Shown here: positions 1-9,246 of the stretch, piece by piece
Numbering within the stretch: the stretch's first letter is position 1
Layout of the letters: every line of letters begins with the position of its first letter
Source: Hyphomonas atlantica corrig.
Lineage (GTDB): Bacteria; Pseudomonadota; Alphaproteobacteria; Caulobacterales; Hyphomonadaceae
Direction of reading: 5' to 3'
NCBI RefSeq assembly: GCF_000682715.1
Contig: NZ_AWFH01000062.1
Coordinates: 62,001 to 126,000, forward strand
DNA: 64,000 bases
Notes under the pieces: model-generated
Told to the model about the DNA's origin: nothing
Seen by the model: only the letters and a program-made list of their open reading frames with translations
Database searches by the model: none
Translations under genes and position numbers: made by a program

Positions 1-492
<492 letters not shown>

Positions 493-1032
493 ATGCTGTA
501 TTTGATCCGACACGGCGAAGCTGCGGCCGGCTGGGGGAATCACCCCGACCCTGACCTTAGCGACCTTGGACGTCGTCAAGCGGATGCCGTAGCTCACGAA
601 CTCGAGGCGTTTGGCATCCAGCACATCATATCAAGCCCAATGAAAAGGTGCCGACAAACGGCACGTCCTCTGGAAGAGCGACTAGATATTGACGCAGAAG
701 TCGTAAACGAAGTTTCAGAGATACTGACACCCCCGGGAATTGAGGATCGCGTAGCCTGGCTTCGTGATTTCATGGGCGGGACGTGGGCCTCTGAAGCAAA
801 ATCGCATGTTGAGTGGCGTGATGCGATCGTTCGCAAACTACTTATCATTCCAGATAATACAGCGGTGTTCAGCCACTTCGTCGCCATTAATGCGGTCGTG
901 AGCAAATTGCAGAACAGGCCGGAGGCGCGCGTTTTCAGTCCTACATATTGCTCCGTCACTGTGCTGAAGCGCGTCGGGGATCAACTGGAAGTACAGCGAT
1001 TAGGGAGCGAATCTGAAACTCGCGTGCTATGA
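493..1032 (+). CDS. Histidine phosphatase family protein (SixA-like)
   Basis: A 179-residue single-domain phosphatase of the histidine phosphatase (phosphoglycerate mutase-like) superfamily. The N-terminus LYLIRHGEA holds the RHG motif whose histidine is phosphorylated during catalysis; SSPMKRCRQTA supplies the second conserved arginine region and VFSHF near residue 128 carries the second catalytic histidine. Length and architecture resemble SixA, which dephosphorylates phosphohistidine on HPt domains, but small-molecule phosphatases share this fold, so substrate is unknown. The start at 493 is chosen because GAAGGGGGA lies just upstream and RHG then falls at residues 6-8; the frame is open to 349 but that extension is not family-like. 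It ends 9 bases before nnr and is probably cotranscribed with it. Confidence 0.8.
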   Translation: MLYLIRHGEAAAGWGNHPDPDLSDLGRRQADAVAHELEAFGIQHIISSPMKRCRQTARPLEERLDIDAEVVNEVSEILTPPGIEDRVAWLRDFMGGTWASEAKSHVEWRDAIVRKLLIIPDNTAVFSHFVAINAVVSKLQNRPEARVFSPTYCSVTVLKRVGDQLEVQRLGSESETRVL

Positions 1033-1041
1033 GCCAGTCTT

Positions 1042-2484
1042 ATGGGCAGACCTATACTTACACCGCAGGAAATGCGGGCCGCTGAAGAGAAGCTCTTTTC
1101 GACCGGCGTGGACAGCTTCAAGTTGATGCAGCAGGCAGGCAATGCCGTTGCAGAATTCGTGCATGCAAATTGGCCCGAGGGGAGGATACAGGTTCTTTGT
1201 GGTCCCGGCGGAAATGGCGGAGACGGATTTGTGGCTGCAGCCGCGCTCGCCAAACTCTGGCGAGATGTCGACGTTTATTGTCTTGTGCCAGCCGAAAAGC
1301 TTGAAGGAGACTCCGCTAAAGCAGCTGCTGAATGGGGCGATGAGATCAAGCCGCTTGAAGCTGCATTGGATGCGCCACATGACATCGTCCTGGATGCCCT
1401 CTTCGGAGGTGGGCTTTCCCGACCACTGGAAGGAGCAGCTGAAAAACTGGCAGCGCGCGGCGGGCGAGTCATTTCGATAGATGTGCCTTCGGGAATTCAT
1501 GGCGAGTTGGCAAAGCCTTTGGGTGCGTGTTTCCGCGCCGAAGGCACGATCACCTTCGCAGCACTCCGCCCAGCACATGTGTTGATGCCGAGTGCCGCGT
1601 ATTGTGGCGGCGTGTTCGTGGCAGATATTGGAGTGCCGGTCCAAACCAGTCTTTTGGAGAACTCCCCTTTGTTGTGGGGACGTAGGCTTCCTCAACCGGG
1701 GCAGGGCAGCCACAAGCACGCGCGCGGGCATCTGGCAGTCGTGAGTGGCAACATTATCTCCACAGGCGCCGCGCGCCTCGCAGGTCGCGCTGGTCTTCGC
1801 GCAGGCGCGGGCCTCGTCACAATGTTATCCCCGCCCGACGCTATCGCTGTAAATGCCAGCCATTTGACGGCGGTCATGCTGAAGGAAGTCGCAGATGCTG
1901 AGCAATTGCGCGCAGCCATCGAGTCGGCGAGTGTCGTGATTTTGGGGCCTGCTGCTGGCATCAACACCTCAACCAGGGAAAATGTGGAATGCTTGCTCTC
2001 GTCAAATTGCAGAGCCGTGCTGGATGCAGATGCTTTGACAGTTTTTTCTGATGATCCTGGAGCGTTCTTCAAACAACTTCGACCAGATGATTTGATCACG
2101 CCCCATATCGGTGAATTCAACAGACTGTTTGGCGACCTCTTGGAAACGGAGCCGAATAAAGTCGAAGCCACAAGAAAGGCTGCGCAACTTGCGGGGTGCG
2201 TCGTTCTTTTGAAAGGGCCGGATACGGTGATTGCCCGCCCAGACGGACCTGCAATCGTTAACACTCATGCGACGCGCTGGCTTGCCACTGCGGGATCGGG
2301 CGATGTTCTTGCCGGTATCGCGGGCGGTCTGATTGCTCAGGGTGTTGATACGTTCACAGCAGCCGCCATGGCAAGCTGGCTTCACGGTGAGGCGGGAAGG
2401 CGTATCGGAGCTGGCTTGATCGCAGAGGATCTGGAGGCAGAACTTCCCGATATTCTTAGCAGCCTCCACGGCGAACATCTCTAA
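1042..2484 (+). CDS. nnr: Bifunctional NAD(P)H-hydrate epimerase / ADP-dependent NAD(P)H-hydrate dehydratase
   Basis: A 480-residue metabolite-repair enzyme. The N-terminal half is a YjeF_N epimerase (MRAAEEKLF, CGPGGNGGDGFVAA, VLDALFGGGLSRP, VISIDVPSGI) that interconverts S- and R-NAD(P)HX; the C-terminal half from about residue 215 is a YjeF_C/CARKD dehydratase (HKHARGHLAVVSG, VLDADALTVF, PHIGEFNRLFG, LLKGPDTVIA, ATAGSGDVLAGI) that uses ADP to dehydrate the S form back to NAD(P)H. GSGDVLAG is the nucleotide-binding anion hole. The fused form is the usual bacterial arrangement and full length is present. It acts in the cytoplasm. It follows the histidine phosphatase by 9 bases. Confidence 0.95.
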   Translation: MGRPILTPQEMRAAEEKLFSTGVDSFKLMQQAGNAVAEFVHANWPEGRIQVLCGPGGNGGDGFVAAAALAKLWRDVDVYCLVPAEKLEGDSAKAAAEWGDEIKPLEAALDAPHDIVLDALFGGGLSRPLEGAAEKLAARGGRVISIDVPSGIHGELAKPLGACFRAEGTITFAALRPAHVLMPSAAYCGGVFVADIGVPVQTSLLENSPLLWGRRLPQPGQGSHKHARGHLAVVSGNIISTGAARLAGRAGLRAGAGLVTMLSPPDAIAVNASHLTAVMLKEVADAEQLRAAIESASVVILGPAAGINTSTRENVECLLSSNCRAVLDADALTVFSDDPGAFFKQLRPDDLITPHIGEFNRLFGDLLETEPNKVEATRKAAQLAGCVVLLKGPDTVIARPDGPAIVNTHATRWLATAGSGDVLAGIAGGLIAQGVDTFTAAAMASWLHGEAGRRIGAGLIAEDLEAELPDILSSLHGEHL

Positions 2485-2550
2485 TTTCGCAGCATATTGG
2501 CCTTATGGGAGTTGAAGCGTTGGGAGAGCTCGCGTAGGAACACGCGTCAT

Positions 2551-2635
2551 GCGGATGTGGCGGAATTGGTAGACGCACTGGATTTAGGTTCCAGCGCTGC
2601 AAGGCGTGGAGGTTCGAGTCCTCTCATCCGCACCA
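2551..2635 (+). tRNA. tRNA-Leu (anticodon TAG)
   Basis: An 85-base tRNA with encoded CCA. Acceptor arms GCGGATG (2551-2557) and CATCCGC (2625-2631) pair fully; the anticodon stem CTGGA/TCCAG encloses TTTAGGT with anticodon TAG at 2585-2587, reading CUA-type leucine codons. The long variable arm of class II tRNAs and the T-arm GGTTCGAGTCC are present. Confidence 0.97.
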
Positions 2636-2746
2636 CTTTTCCAAATCGACAGTGCGTCACCGCGCGGAAAACGGCCGATTGGCCGATGGACATATCCTGC
2701 GTCTCCTGCCAGCTAGGGCTGTAGAAAACGCGGAGGATTTCCAGAC

Positions 2747-3544
2747 ATGTCTATTGTGACAACAGAGAAGCGCGGATCCATCATGATCCTGACGCTAAAT
2801 CGCCCGGATAGCTTGAACGCGCTTGGCGCCGAAGGCGACGGAACCGCGATTGCAGCCGCCTGCAACGACATTGTGGCGGACCCGAGCATCCGATGTGTGA
2901 TCCTGACAGGCGCAGGCCGGGCATTCTCTGCGGGCGGGGATGTTAAGGCTATGAAAGAAGGAACAGGGGCGTTCGGTGGCGCGCCGCATGACATCCGTGA
3001 AGGGTATCGCCGAAATATCCACCTGATTGTGAAGTCTCTTTATAATCTTGAAGTCCCGATGATTGCCGCAGTCAACGGACCAGCTATTGGGCTTGGGTGC
3101 GACGTCGCTTGCATGGCGGACATTCGGATCGCATCTGATCGCGCGAAAATGGGCGTAACGTTCCTCAAATTAGGTCTCATTCCCGGCGATGGTGGTGCTT
3201 GGTTGCTGCCACGCTTGATCGGTTCATCACGTGCCGCTGAGCTTCTGTTTACTGGGAAGGTCATTGACGCCGCTACAGCAGAGGAGTGGGGGCTCGTGTC
3301 GAAGGTTGTGCCTGGCGACAGCCTGATGGATGAGGCGATCGCGCTGGCCGAACAGATTGCCGCTCAGCCGCCGCAAGCCCTGCGCCTTGCCAAGACACTG
3401 ATGCGCCATGGCACGAATTCTTCCTACGAGACGATTATGGAGATGTCGGCTGCCTCTCAGGCCCTCATGCACAAGACAGAGGACCATATGGAGGGTGTCG
3501 ACGCGATTCTCGAAAAACGCAGCCCGGAATTCAAAGGTCGCTAG
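2747..3544 (+). CDS. Enoyl-CoA hydratase/isomerase family protein
   Basis: A 265-residue crotonase-fold protein. ILTLNRPDSLNAL, the oxyanion-hole segment AFSAGGDVKAM and the second oxyanion segment AAVNGPAIGLGCDVACMADIRIA are clear. The region that carries the catalytic acids reads GVTFLKLGLIPGDGGAWLLPRLIG in two conserved blocks; the first hydratase glutamate (PE in classical hydratases) is not present and the visible acid is the aspartate of PGDGG, which looks more like the PaaG-type isomerase subgroup. Family membership is sure, the exact reaction is not; it may be an isomerase or degradative hydratase. A GGAGGA ribosome site precedes the ATG. Its TAG stop overlaps the stop of the convergent CoA transferase within one CTAG, and a CoA transferase as neighbour fits fatty or aromatic acyl-CoA breakdown. 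Confidence 0.85.
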   Translation: MSIVTTEKRGSIMILTLNRPDSLNALGAEGDGTAIAAACNDIVADPSIRCVILTGAGRAFSAGGDVKAMKEGTGAFGGAPHDIREGYRRNIHLIVKSLYNLEVPMIAAVNGPAIGLGCDVACMADIRIASDRAKMGVTFLKLGLIPGDGGAWLLPRLIGSSRAAELLFTGKVIDAATAEEWGLVSKVVPGDSLMDEAIALAEQIAAQPPQALRLAKTLMRHGTNSSYETIMEMSAASQALMHKTEDHMEGVDAILEKRSPEFKGR

Positions 3545-4740
3545 TAAACAATTCCATCGGAGTAGAGAGACTTGATGGTCTCGGCCGACAGGCCGAGGCC
3601 GCCAAGCACATCCGCTGTGTGCTGGCCAAGCGCAGGTGAGGGGCCCTTGGGGCCGTCGTCAGCGCCAGGGAAGCGAACTGGAGACGCAGGCGACGCATAT
3701 GTTGAGCCGTCGCCCTTCGCACTGGGAGTCTGAACAATAGCGCCTGCCGCGATGGCTTGTGGATCTTTTGCGACTTCCGCGAGTGTTTGTACCGGTGCCC
3801 AAGCAAGCGACTCCGCGTCTAGGCGTTTCGCCATTTCTGCTTTGTCGAACTTCCCGAATCCTTCGTCCAGAATATCTACGACTTCGGCTTTGTTCTTTCG
3901 GCGTGCTTTGGCAGATGTGAAGCGCTCATCTTCTATCAATTCTTCCCGGCCAATGGCGCGACATATGGGCCCCCAATCGACTTCTCCCTGACGAGACACA
4001 AGGCAGATCCAACTTCCATCTTTTGTCTCGAAGAAGTTGGTGATCGGCACGTTTTGCTCATGACGAGTCTTGGTCGATGCAACACGATCAAAGAATAGCT
4101 GGATCGCGAAATCAGATCCCAGAGCATACAAACCAGCGCGAAAGAGAGAAGCTTCGACCAATCTTCCCTTGCCGGTTCTGCCAGCTTCAACGAGCGCGGC
4201 GCAAATACCTGCGGCGGCGGACATGGACGTTGTGTGATCTCCGAAAGCGGTGCGAAGCGCAAAAAGATCCTCGCCCTTGGGGACGGTCAGCCGCGCTACG
4301 CCTGTGCGGCTCCAGAAGCTGGCAATGTCAAAGCCAGGGCGATTGGCATCTGGCCCCTGCAGGCCATACCCAGTCAGGGAGCAGTAAACGAGTTTCGGAT
4401 TGATCTCTTTCAAACTGTCATAGTCGAGGCCAGACCGTTCCAGACCGCCAGGCCGTACGTTGGTCAGAAAAACGTCTGCGTCTGCAACGAGCTTTCGGAC
4501 GAGTTCCTGACCTTTAGGCTTCGACGTGTCGACAACGATGGATTTTTTGCCGCGATTGTCGAAATCAAAAACTGGATTGTCCGCAATGTCTGTGCCGATA
4601 GTTTTAAAGAACAAGCGGATAGGGTCGCCGCCGGGGGGCTCGATTTTGACAACATCCGCGCCCCAGTCGCTGAGGATCGAGCCTGCGCCCGGTGCCGCCA
4701 TATAGGTGGCATATTCAACGACTTTGATTCCTTCGAGCAT
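3541..4740 (-). CDS. CaiB/BaiF (type III) CoA transferase family protein
   Basis: A 399-residue type III CoA transferase: VVEYATYMAAPGAGSILSDW at the N-terminus, ADVVKIEPPGGDP, a NRGKKSIVVDTSKPKG block, VFLTNVRPGGLERSGLDY and GYGLQGPDANRPGFD, where the aspartate of PGFD is placed like the residue that forms the acyl-anhydride and then CoA-thioester intermediate in formyl-CoA transferase. These enzymes move CoA between carboxylic acids in the cytoplasm; the acids used here are unknown. The start at 4740 follows GGAGGAAAC on the minus strand; an upstream open extension to 4815 is not family-like. Convergent with the crotonase gene, sharing the last four bases, so the two are likely functionally linked though not cotranscribed. 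Confidence 0.87.
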   Translation of the reverse strand: MLEGIKVVEYATYMAAPGAGSILSDWGADVVKIEPPGGDPIRLFFKTIGTDIADNPVFDFDNRGKKSIVVDTSKPKGQELVRKLVADADVFLTNVRPGGLERSGLDYDSLKEINPKLVYCSLTGYGLQGPDANRPGFDIASFWSRTGVARLTVPKGEDLFALRTAFGDHTTSMSAAAGICAALVEAGRTGKGRLVEASLFRAGLYALGSDFAIQLFFDRVASTKTRHEQNVPITNFFETKDGSWICLVSRQGEVDWGPICRAIGREELIEDERFTSAKARRKNKAEVVDILDEGFGKFDKAEMAKRLDAESLAWAPVQTLAEVAKDPQAIAAGAIVQTPSAKGDGSTYASPASPVRFPGADDGPKGPSPALGQHTADVLGGLGLSAETIKSLYSDGIVY

Positions 4741-4850
4741 GTTTCCTCCAGAGCTTCTAATTTTCGAGACTCTTGCAGGATGCTGTGACGAATGACCAGC
4801 CTTACGAAAGGTCACCTGATGGCGGTTCGTCGGGTTTTGACAGATTGGAG

Positions 4851-4940
4851 TGGCGGAGGAAGAGGGATTCGAACCCCCGGAGCCCGCGAAGGCTCAACGG
4901 TTTTCAAGACCGCCGCATTCAACCACTCTGCCATTCCTCC
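4851..4940 (-). tRNA. tRNA-Ser (anticodon TGA)
   Basis: A 90-base class II tRNA read on the minus strand with encoded CCA (complement of 4851-4853). The 5' arm GGAGGAA (from 4940) pairs fully with TTCCTCC; the anticodon stem GCGGT/ACCGT encloses CTTGAAA, giving TGA for UCA-type serine codons. A long variable arm (GAGCCTTCGCGGGCTC) and T-arm GGGTTCGAATCCC are evident. Confidence 0.97.
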
Positions 4941-5164
4941 AGCGTCCCGGTGTTTCCACTACGCGCTTCGATTTTGCAAGCCCCGATCTGCGAATGGCTA
5001 CTCTGGGCAAATTGTAAACGACCACCTAATATCATGATGAGAAATCGCTGAGCGAGTTCATGCTGTGTCCACCTTAGCGTGGTAAACGGATCAGGTACGG
5101 CAGAAAAGCCGGACGTTCAGGCGCAAAGCGCCGACACGAAACTCAGAATGAGGTGACATCGCGA

Positions 5165-6385
5165 ATGCGCGTGCCAAAGACCAAGGTTCAAGACCGCCTT
5201 CCCGCCCTTTTTGCAAGTATGATTGCCGCTGCCGCGAGCGCGTCGCCCGCATTGGCGGACGCTGCTCCGATCGTCTACAAATCCGTATCTGACAGTGGTC
5301 GTGTCGCCGCCGAACGTCAGACCGTGTTTATCACGCCGGATCAGGCCCGCCCCAATGCCGACAAGGCGCGGGCGAGAGTTCAATTTAGCTATCCCGGATC
5401 GAACGCTCCACCACAGGCCAATCAAGCGGTTGAGCCCACATCGGGCGATAGTCCACATCCAGTTCGCGAATACGCCAGTATCAGCATGCCTATTCCATCG
5501 TCTGCTGCTCCCGTAGTTGCGGAGGTGGCTGCTCTAAAGGCTTTTGATCCGCGTGCAGCGGCACGAGAAGTCGCTGCGCAGCGCGAACCATCCTCAGTTG
5601 AGGTTTCACCTCTCGCAACGCTTGCTAAAACTCGCACGCCGGAGCCGAAAGAGCAGGGGATTCAGAATCAGCCGCCTCTTGCCGAACCTCGGACCATTAC
5701 GCCTGATGCCGTGCCGGTCTTTGACCAGACGGGTGCAGCGACTGTCTTCGGTGACGAGTTCCAGGGCCTGCCTACTGCTAATGGAGAGTTGTTCGACCAA
5801 TCCGAGCTCATGGCGGCTCATCCGAGCCTGCCTTTGCCGAGCCTGGTTCAGGTCGTGAATTTGGACACGAATGCGGAAGTTGTGGTTCGGGTAAACGACC
5901 GCGGACCGTTCGAGGATGGAGCAATGCTTCAGGTATCAGAGCGTGCTGCGACCGAACTCGGAATGGCCGGGGCAGGGCGTTTGAATGTTCGAGTCCGCTA
6001 TCTTGGCCCTGCTCCGATAGCCACGCCGAAGCCACAGTCGGCGCAACTCGCACATAATACAAATACGCATGCCGCTCGCGCAGAAACATTTCAGGTGCAG
6101 CCGACGAATGTTTCCGACAATCGAAACACGCAGGCTTATCAGCCGGTTTCTGTTGGAAATTACTTCGTGCAAGTGGGTGCGTTCTCTCAAATTGGGAATG
6201 CAGAAAGCCTGATTGATAAAATGCCGGCGAATGTAAGCGCACAAATTGATCCAGCCCGCGTAAACGGAGCGGACTTTTTCAGAGTACGTGTTGGTCCATT
6301 CTCAAATCGTGATGCGGCTGACCGGACGCGTGATGATTTAGCCCGGCAAGGACTTGCAAATAGCCGCGTGGTTGCTCGCAACTGA
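5165..6385 (+). CDS. rlpA: RlpA-family septal-ring lytic transglycosylase with SPOR domain
   Basis: A 406-residue exported protein. A signal peptide (basic start, then LPALFASMIAAAASASPALA) ends near residue 31. A long low-complexity linker precedes a double-psi beta-barrel at about 188-280 (TANGELFD, AAHPSLPLPSLVQV, VVVRVNDRGPF); His219 and Asp245 match the catalytic pair of active RlpA enzymes. A C-terminal SPOR domain (about 332-406, YFVQVGAFS to VRVGPFS) binds denuded glycan at the septum. The expected role is cleaving naked glycan strands during daughter-cell separation. The ATG at 5165 is preferred over an in-frame GTG at 5153 because GAGGTGA at 5150-5156 is correctly spaced for it. A strong terminator follows, so it is a single-gene unit; dacA, another murein enzyme, comes next. 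Confidence 0.88.
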   Translation: MRVPKTKVQDRLPALFASMIAAAASASPALADAAPIVYKSVSDSGRVAAERQTVFITPDQARPNADKARARVQFSYPGSNAPPQANQAVEPTSGDSPHPVREYASISMPIPSSAAPVVAEVAALKAFDPRAAAREVAAQREPSSVEVSPLATLAKTRTPEPKEQGIQNQPPLAEPRTITPDAVPVFDQTGAATVFGDEFQGLPTANGELFDQSELMAAHPSLPLPSLVQVVNLDTNAEVVVRVNDRGPFEDGAMLQVSERAATELGMAGAGRLNVRVRYLGPAPIATPKPQSAQLAHNTNTHAARAETFQVQPTNVSDNRNTQAYQPVSVGNYFVQVGAFSQIGNAESLIDKMPANVSAQIDPARVNGADFFRVRVGPFSNRDAADRTRDDLARQGLANSRVVARN

Positions 6386-6424
6386 TAGTCCTGCAACACA
6401 GGCACCATTGACGCACATCACAAA

Positions 6425-6470
6425 CCGGCCCTTTTTCCTGTATACGCTGGGAAAGGGCCGGATTTTGTTT
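6425..6470 (+). terminator. Rho-independent terminator after rlpA
   Basis: CCGGCCCTTT (6425-6434) and AAAGGGCCGG (6452-6461) form a perfect 10-bp stem, which can be lengthened by a small inner CC/GG pairing, and are followed by ATTTTGTTT. It lies 40 bases past the rlpA stop and just ahead of dacA. Confidence 0.85.
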
Positions 6471-6504
6471 CGGCCTTCCGATCAAATCCTTCCGGAGGCT
6501 TTAT

Positions 6505-7656
6505 ATGCTGCGAACGCCAAAGATTCTGACAGCCTGCGCATTGGCAGTCTTTGCGACGGGTGCTGCTCAGGCCCAGATCATGGATACGCCTGCGAGCCAT
6601 GCCGTGATCATGGATCACGAGACTGGCACCATTCTTTATTCGAAAAACGGATCAGAGCCGATGATCCCTGCTTCGATGACAAAGATGATGACTGCGTTTC
6701 TCGTGTTTGAGCTCATTGAGCGTGGCGAGATATCACTCACCGACAAATTCACCGTCAGCGAAGATGCTTGGCGCCGTGGTGGGTTTCCATCAGGAACGTC
6801 GACCATGGGGCTGGCACCGGGTGATACGCCGACCGTCGAAGAATTGCTGCATGGTGTTATCATCATGTCTGGCAATGATGCGTGTATCGTACTGGCTCAA
6901 GGCATCTCAGGTTCTGAAGAAGCTTTCGCGCGTCGTATGACTGCCCTTGCCCACGAACTTGGAATGAACTCGGCAAACTTTGTAAATACGACTGGTCTCG
7001 AAGGTGTCGGCCACGTCGTGTCCGCTGAAGACCTTGCCAAGATGGCGAAACTGACAATCGACAAGTACCCGCAATACTACGACTGGTACGACATGCCCGA
7101 CTACACATGGCGGGAGTACACTCAGGCAAATCGCAACCCGATTCTCAGTATTGAGGGCGTAGATGGCCTCAAGACCGGCCACCTTGAAGTATCAGGTTAT
7201 GGCCTGACAGCGTCTGCCGTCAGAGACGGTGTACGCAGGACCATTGTTATCAATGGTCTGGACAGCATGGCGGAACGAGGCCGCGAAGGCGAACGTATGA
7301 TGCGCATGGCCTTTCAAAGCTATGATTTGAAAGTCATCACGCCAGAAAGCGTCGAATTGCCTGCAGTCAAAGTCTGGTTGGGACAGCAACAGACTGTCCC
7401 GGTTTCACTGGCTGACAAGATGACAATAGCTGGTCACAAGGCTGCACTGGAAAAAGCGAAAACGGAGATCGTGCTGGACAGCGCACTGCAAGCTCCGGTC
7501 AAATCTGGCGACACAATCGGAACGCTCGTTGTTACTATTGAAGGACAGAGTCCGATTGAAGCGCCGATTGTCGCTGAAGCAAACGTGAAGAAGCTCGGTT
7601 TCTTTGGCAGGGCGGTTGAAGGTTTGAGCCAATTAATTGCAGGCTCCGATGGCTGA
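6505..7656 (+). CDS. dacA: D-alanyl-D-alanine carboxypeptidase (PBP5/DacA family)
   Basis: A 383-residue low-molecular-weight penicillin-binding protein. The signal peptide LTACALAVFATGAAQAQ ends near residue 23. The three active-site motifs are in place: SMTK at 57-60 (acylated serine), SGN at 122-124 and KTG at 223-225. A C-terminal PBP5-type beta domain (about 280-360) follows and the tail GFFGRAVEGLSQLIAG may form the membrane-anchoring amphipathic helix. It trims the terminal D-Ala of peptidoglycan pentapeptides in the periplasm. A CTTCCGGAGGC ribosome site precedes the ATG. The stop overlaps tmk by 8 bases, starting a run of translationally coupled genes. Confidence 0.93.
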   Translation: MLRTPKILTACALAVFATGAAQAQIMDTPASHAVIMDHETGTILYSKNGSEPMIPASMTKMMTAFLVFELIERGEISLTDKFTVSEDAWRRGGFPSGTSTMGLAPGDTPTVEELLHGVIIMSGNDACIVLAQGISGSEEAFARRMTALAHELGMNSANFVNTTGLEGVGHVVSAEDLAKMAKLTIDKYPQYYDWYDMPDYTWREYTQANRNPILSIEGVDGLKTGHLEVSGYGLTASAVRDGVRRTIVINGLDSMAERGREGERMMRMAFQSYDLKVITPESVELPAVKVWLGQQQTVPVSLADKMTIAGHKAALEKAKTEIVLDSALQAPVKSGDTIGTLVVTIEGQSPIEAPIVAEANVKKLGFFGRAVEGLSQLIAGSDG

Positions 7657-8305
7657 GCTAGAACCGCTCAGGTTCATTACGCTTGAGGGCGGCGAAGGCG
7701 TTGGCAAATCCACGCTGCAACGCGCCCTGGCCGAGCGCCTGAACAGTCATGGGTTTGACGTCATCACGACGCGTGAGCCTGGGGGAACCCCCTTGGCGGA
7801 AGCTGTGCGCGAGCTAGCCTTGCATCCTCCCGAAAATGACAGTTGGTCGGCGATGAGTGAGGCGTTGCTGATGAATGCGGCGCGAAGCGATCATCTTGAA
7901 AAGCTCATTCGCCCAGCGCTACGGGTGGGTAAATGGGTGATTTGTGACCGGTTTGCAGATTCGACCCGCGTGTATCAGAGCGTGAAGGGCGGTGTATCAA
8001 CCGACATCCTTTCATCAATGGAAGCAACAGTGCTTGGCGAAACCCGGCCGGGCCTGACTTTGGTGCTTGATGCACCTCTGGAGACTACGGCCGGCCGGCG
8101 TTCCGCCCGAAACGGACCCAGCGATGCGTTCGAGCAGCGAGACCACGCATTCCACAATGCCGTCAGGCAAGGATTTGTCGCAATTGCGCGAGCAGAGCCG
8201 GAGCGATGCCATTTGATTGACGCCGCGTGTAGCGAGACAGAAGTATTTGTTGCAGCGTGGTCGCAAATTGTCGCCAAGTATAAACTCGGAGAATTGGTCC
8301 GATGA
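7649..8305 (+). CDS. tmk: Thymidylate kinase
   Basis: A 218-residue dTMP kinase. P-loop GGEGVGKSTLQ, the DR(E/F) substrate region TTREPGGTPLAE, the catalytic-base motif CDRFADSTRVYQ and the LID region near ERRSARNG-type residues are recognisable; the LID here reads TTAGRRSARNGPSDAFEQRD. It makes dTDP from dTMP with ATP. The ATG at 7649 is chosen over an upstream TTG; it lies inside the dacA end, and the stop overlaps holB as ATGA, so the two are coupled. Grouping tmk with holB is usual in alphaproteobacteria. Confidence 0.95.
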   Translation: MAELEPLRFITLEGGEGVGKSTLQRALAERLNSHGFDVITTREPGGTPLAEAVRELALHPPENDSWSAMSEALLMNAARSDHLEKLIRPALRVGKWVICDRFADSTRVYQSVKGGVSTDILSSMEATVLGETRPGLTLVLDAPLETTAGRRSARNGPSDAFEQRDHAFHNAVRQGFVAIARAEPERCHLIDAACSETEVFVAAWSQIVAKYKLGELVR

Positions 8306-9237
8306 ATATTGCGTGGCCACTCTACGGGCACGAGGCTGCGCAAGCGTCATTTCTGGCGTCTGCAACCTCAGCAAAGCTTCACCATGGATGGTTGATAGAA
8401 GGGCCGTCTGGAATCGGAAAAGCCACTCTGGCCAACCGATTGGCAGCTTATATGCTGGGCGCGCGCGGTCCGGATAATGCGCCGTTGCACGCTGCGACGA
8501 CTGACCCTGTTGCTCGAATTTGCCTTGCGGGTGGACATCCGGATCTACGGACGGTCCATAGAGAACTGAACGACAAGGGCAAGCTTCGTCAGGATATCGC
8601 AGTCGATCAAATTCGCGATTTGTCGCAATTCTTTTCTCTCAAGCCGGCTCAAGGTGGCTGGCGCGTCGGCATTATTGATTCTCTGGATGAACTGAATCGA
8701 AATGGCGCGAACGCTCTACTGAAAACGCTCGAAGAGCCACCGGCCAACAGCATTCTGTTTTTGGTGAATCACGGAACTACGCCCATCCTGCCAACGATCA
8801 GATCGCGATGCAGAGTGCTGCGTCTGACAACACTGAGTGAGGATGATACGAAACGCACATTGGACTCTGCGGGTGCGTCGGCAGACGCGCTAGCATTGTC
8901 CAAAGGCCGGCCCGGACTTGGGCTGCGGCTCTCCACGCCGTCCGGACTTGCTGCGGCTCATGCAGCCAAAGTGCTGGTTCGAAGTCTGCCGAGACCCAAT
9001 GACGGGCTGGTTACTGACGCGTTGCAATCTGCTAGCGCTGACGAGACGGCCATGGAGGCCTTTCAGGAAGAAATCCTGGCGTGGCTTGCAAGTAAGGCCG
9101 AACAGGAACCAGCGGCAGCGACTGCGTGGCTCAACATCTCAAGGCTTGCCGGTGAAGCGCGCGCCTTGAAAATGGATCCGGCACAAACAGCTTCGAAGCT
9201 GATTGCAGGGCTTTATAGTGCGGCGCGTTCGCACTAA
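8302..9237 (+). CDS. holB: DNA polymerase III delta-prime subunit (clamp loader)
   Basis: A 311-residue clamp-loader subunit. The N-terminal AAA+ domain keeps a P-loop (GPSGIGKATL) and the hallmark block NALLKTLEEPPANSILFLVNH, followed by the arginine-finger-type segment LPTIRSRCR. It works with delta and gamma/tau to load the beta sliding clamp. No zinc-finger cysteines are evident, a variation common in this family. The C-terminal region is weakly conserved. Start overlaps the tmk stop (ATGA), giving translational coupling, and tatD follows after 9 bases. Confidence 0.9.
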   Translation: MNIAWPLYGHEAAQASFLASATSAKLHHGWLIEGPSGIGKATLANRLAAYMLGARGPDNAPLHAATTDPVARICLAGGHPDLRTVHRELNDKGKLRQDIAVDQIRDLSQFFSLKPAQGGWRVGIIDSLDELNRNGANALLKTLEEPPANSILFLVNHGTTPILPTIRSRCRVLRLTTLSEDDTKRTLDSAGASADALALSKGRPGLGLRLSTPSGLAAAHAAKVLVRSLPRPNDGLVTDALQSASADETAMEAFQEEILAWLASKAEQEPAAATAWLNISRLAGEARALKMDPAQTASKLIAGLYSAARSH

Positions 9238-9246
9238 GTCGTTGGC

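Noticed and set aside
1027-1731. Large minus-strand frames opposite nnr and similar antisense frames throughout
   Set aside because: They have no family-like motifs and lie opposite genes with complete, well-placed domains; such antisense frames are expected in GC-rich DNA.
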